Source: Candidatus Methanodesulfokora washburnensis
GTDB taxonomy: Archaea > Korarchaeota > Korarchaeia > Korarchaeales > Korarchaeaceae
Reading direction: 5' to 3'
Assembly: GCF_003947435.1 (NCBI RefSeq)
Contig: NZ_RCOS01000146.1
Location: forward strand, 1-64,000
DNA: 64,000 bases
Below, piece by piece: positions 60,893 through 64,000 of this stretch (positions are counted from its first letter, which is position 1; each line of letters begins with the position of its first letter). The translations under genes and the position numbers were made by a program. The notes under the pieces are model-generated. The model saw only the letters and a list, made by a program, of their open reading frames with translations, was not told the DNA's origin and made no database searches.

Positions 60893-63718
60893 ATGCAGCT
60901 AGACCCAAGTTTGATTAAGTTGATATCAAAGAGGTATAAGAAGATCACAAATGTCCAACTGAAATCAATTCCAGTTATTTTAAGCGGGAAAAATGTTATA
61001 ATAAGCTCCCCAACTGGAACAGGAAAAACTGAAGCTGCCCTTTGGCCATTACTAACTCTGATGAAGAAGCACGGTGCAAGGCCCATTTCCCTGATATATA
61101 TAACCCCTCTCAGAGCTTTAAATAGGGATTTAGAGGAAAGAATAAGATTCTGGGCTGAGGCAATGGGTTACAGAGCAGAGGTCAGGCATGGGGATACGGA
61201 TCAGGTTGTAAGAAGAAGACAAGCTTTGACTCCTCCTGATATATTGATAACAACCCCGGAAACTGTACAAATACTTTTAGTAGGGAAAAGATTGAGAAAT
61301 TATCTTGAAAACCTTAGATATGTTGTTATTGATGAAGTACATGAACTGATAGATGATAAAAGAGGCGCACAGTTATCCCTAGTTTTAAGCAGAATGAGAG
61401 CAATAGCAGGGAAATTTCAGGTCATTCTCTTGTCAGCTACAATACCCAATCCAGCAGAAGCTGCAAGACTTTTTCTGGGTAACGATGATTTTGAGGTAGT
61501 GGAAGTTCATGCAATTAGAGAACTAGATATTAAAGTGGAACTCCCGGATGTAAGCGAGGAGGATTATAACACAAGTTCTAAATTATTAATAGATCCTGAG
61601 ATGGCATCAAAACTTAGGAGGATAGCTGAAATCATAGAAAATTCCAGATCAGCTCTTATATTCACTAACACGAGATCGATGGCTGAAGCTCTTACAAATA
61701 AGCTTAGAAGCTATCTTAAGGATAGAAAAGCTATAAGCATCCACCACAGTTCTCTTTCAAAGGATTCAAGGGAACAAACAGAGAAAGAATTCAGAGAAGG
61801 TGCATTAAATGCTGTCGTTGCTACAAGCTCTCTAGAACTTGGAATAGATATAGGATATGTGGATATAGTGGTCCAGTTCTCCTCACCAAGACAAACTACT
61901 AGATTAATACAGAGAATTGGGAGAGGTAGTCACAAGCCAGATGAGCCTGCAAAAGGTTTCATAATAGCACAGGATCCAGATGATTATCTAGAATCTCTTG
62001 TGATAGTCAAAAGAGCAAAAAGACAGGAACTTGAAGGAGGAAAGATGTTCAGAAAACCCCTAGATGTATTAGCTCATCAAATAGAGGGCGAGATTATAGC
62101 TAAGGGAGTAATCTCAATTAAAGAACTGCTCAGTCTGCTCAATTCCTCGTATATCTACAGAAATTTAAGTGAGGAGGAACTGGAGGAGCTACTTTTATTC
62201 ATGCATGAAATAGGATTGCTTAGATACAACAAAGAGAGCAAAATGGCCTCTGTATCAAGATATAGAGCTTACGAATATTACTTCTCAAATCTATCGACGA
62301 TACCAGATGTGAGGACCGTACCTGTAATAGATGATTCATCCGGTTTCTTCTTGGGATCCCTCGATGAGATGTTCGTCGCTGAATATCTGAAGCCTGGAGT
62401 CAAGTTTGTGTTTCGAGGTGCCGCATGGCAGGTAAAAGAGATAGAAAGTGGAAGAGTTTATGTTAGAGCAGCAATGGACCCAAGCGGAGCTATACCAAGT
62501 TGGATAGGAGAAGAACTCCCAGTGACCCTTGAGACCGCAGTAAGTGTGGGAAGATTGAGGGAGAAAATAGCTGAATTGATGATGAGTGGAATGGACACAG
62601 AAAAAGCAGTTGAAGAGCTTCTTAAAGAGTTCCCGTTCACACAAAAGGAGGATATTATGAGGGGAATAGAGCCCATAATGAGACATCTCAGTTTAGGATA
62701 TCCTCTTCCAACAGATAAAAAAATTGTCATAGAGGAGGCTCCTGGAATAGTTACAGTTCATGCAACCCTAGGGACTCTCATAAATAGGACTCTTAGCAGA
62801 ATGATAGCTTATTATTTGGCGAAAAAATACGGCTTGATAGTAAGGACTGATGAAGATCCCTACAGAATATTCATAATTGGAGCTAGTGGCGATTTAATAA
62901 GACATCTATTCATTCAAATAATTGAAGAAGGGATTGAAGATCTTTTAGAGGTAGTAAGGGAGACCGGTTTTTATAGGGTTAGGCTAGTTCAGGTCGCGAA
63001 AAGATTTGGGGCAATAAAGAAAGATGCTGATATAACCGGTATCAGCATAAGGAAACTTGTAGATGTCTATCGAGGAACTGTCATCGATAAGGAAACATTG
63101 AATGAAGTTCTTACAGTAGATCTGGACATAGATGGCTTGAAAATGCTATTTGATCTCATTAAGAGTGGAAAAATAAAGATAGAATACTTCAGAAGCAAGG
63201 AATTATCCCCAATAGCAGCAGAGGGATTGAGGAGATCCCCTTACTACTTGGAATTTGTGCCTCCCTCATTTCTGGAAAAAAGAATGCTAGAAACTTTCAA
63301 GATGAGGCTTATGAGAACTCAATTGCTGCTACTTTGCTCTAACTGCTGGCAATGGAGCTCTTGGGTAAGCATATCCTCTTTATTAGAGCTTAAAGAGTTG
63401 AGATGTCCAAAATGCAACAGCAATAGATTGGCCGGGCTTCATGGAAAGGATTCTCAGCTTGCACTAGAGCACATCAAAAGATCAATTGAAAGAGGTAGAC
63501 CTTTTATTCCTGATTCTAGACTTGCAAATAAAGTTTTTGAACTGGGAAGGCTTACTGAAGAGTTTGGAGTTATAGCTCTTGTCTCAATGGGAATAAGGGG
63601 ATATAAGATAGAGGATTTGAGGAATTTGTTATCTGAGAACAGGAGTATTGATGAGCATTTTCTCTCAAAATTAGCTTTTATAGAGAAGGAATCAATAAAA
63701 AAGAAGTTAAAAGATTGA
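60893..63718 (+). CDS. Lhr-type large ATP-dependent helicase
   Basis: SSPTGTGKTEAALWPLL; DEVHEL; TSSLELGIDIGYVDIVVQ; QRIGRGSH; C-terminal CxnC. Confidence 0.92.
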   Translation: MQLDPSLIKLISKRYKKITNVQLKSIPVILSGKNVIISSPTGTGKTEAALWPLLTLMKKHGARPISLIYITPLRALNRDLEERIRFWAEAMGYRAEVRHGDTDQVVRRRQALTPPDILITTPETVQILLVGKRLRNYLENLRYVVIDEVHELIDDKRGAQLSLVLSRMRAIAGKFQVILLSATIPNPAEAARLFLGNDDFEVVEVHAIRELDIKVELPDVSEEDYNTSSKLLIDPEMASKLRRIAEIIENSRSALIFTNTRSMAEALTNKLRSYLKDRKAISIHHSSLSKDSREQTEKEFREGALNAVVATSSLELGIDIGYVDIVVQFSSPRQTTRLIQRIGRGSHKPDEPAKGFIIAQDPDDYLESLVIVKRAKRQELEGGKMFRKPLDVLAHQIEGEIIAKGVISIKELLSLLNSSYIYRNLSEEELEELLLFMHEIGLLRYNKESKMASVSRYRAYEYYFSNLSTIPDVRTVPVIDDSSGFFLGSLDEMFVAEYLKPGVKFVFRGAAWQVKEIESGRVYVRAAMDPSGAIPSWIGEELPVTLETAVSVGRLREKIAELMMSGMDTEKAVEELLKEFPFTQKEDIMRGIEPIMRHLSLGYPLPTDKKIVIEEAPGIVTVHATLGTLINRTLSRMIAYYLAKKYGLIVRTDEDPYRIFIIGASGDLIRHLFIQIIEEGIEDLLEVVRETGFYRVRLVQVAKRFGAIKKDADITGISIRKLVDVYRGTVIDKETLNEVLTVDLDIDGLKMLFDLIKSGKIKIEYFRSKELSPIAAEGLRRSPYYLEFVPPSFLEKRMLETFKMRLMRTQLLLLCSNCWQWSSWVSISSLLELKELRCPKCNSNRLAGLHGKDSQLALEHIKRSIERGRPFIPDSRLANKVFELGRLTEEFGVIALVSMGIRGYKIEDLRNLLSENRSIDEHFLSKLAFIEKESIKKKLKD

Positions 63719-63905
63719 TACTAGAGATAATTTTAGGTTACCGAGCTAACATATCGTCACTCTCAACAGCATTCTCTGTGTGACTCCATTTCTGATCGAA
63801 CCATTCAGGCCTTAATGGGTAAATAAGACACCAAAATGTGAATTAAAGAGAAACAATAGCGCATAGAGCAGCTGTAAAGTTAAACAACTTGACAAAATGG
63901 ATAGT

Positions 63906-64000
63906 TCATCTCATACCTACAGCTGAGAGTATTCTCCTGGCAGATTCTCTTATATTATCGGATCCTGTTATAGCTCTTCCCACCATGATAAAATCAGCTA
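63906..64000 (-). CDS. pyrF: orotidine 5'-phosphate decarboxylase, C-terminal part (truncated by window)
   Basis: hand translation ...ADFIMVGRAITGSDNIRESARRILSAVGMR*. Confidence 0.75.
   Translation of the reverse strand, partial: ADFIMVGRAITGSDNIRESARRILSAVGMR

Noticed and set aside
1-64000. CRISPR arrays, rRNA operon, prophage
   Set aside because: No regularly spaced repeats, no rRNA signatures, no integrase or structural phage genes seen

Overview
Gene-dense archaeal chromosome window, probably from a thermophile of the TACK/deep-branching kind (not placed confidently from sequence alone). Most of it is informational and housekeeping: RFC small and large subunits, Orc1/Cdc6, TBP, Alba, RNA polymerase N and K, aCPSF1, proteasome beta, thermosome, aIF5B/IF-2, ribosomal proteins S2/L7Ae/S28e/L24e and an unlisted L37e, Tyr/Cys/Lys-tRNA synthetases, archaeosine TGT, TrmI, NAC, MBF1, SepF and LSm. 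RNA genes visible by eye are six tRNAs (Met-CAT with a 28-nt intron, Pro, Phe, Ala, Gln, Val), the SRP 7S RNA, and two candidate C/D-box sRNAs. No rRNA operon or CRISPR array was seen. Best leads for something undescribed: (1) a four-gene operon (threonine-synthase-like PLP enzyme, DUF1611/DgcN-like, MurL-like PP-loop ATPase, GNAT) next to a split ABC exporter, suggesting an amino-acid epimerisation/ligation pathway; (2) a Cys-rich secreted-peptide precursor followed by a polytopic membrane protein, resembling a halocin C8-like archaeocin plus immunity pair; (3) a C/D sRNA whose C box overlaps the stop codon of a Mut7-C gene; (4) an HD phosphohydrolase that appears to start at ACG; (5) an IS200/IS605-type right-end hairpin at the left edge; (6) structured, repeat-containing leaders upstream of gcvH and an APC transporter; (7) a gene-conversion-like 49-bp identity between rfcS and rfcL.
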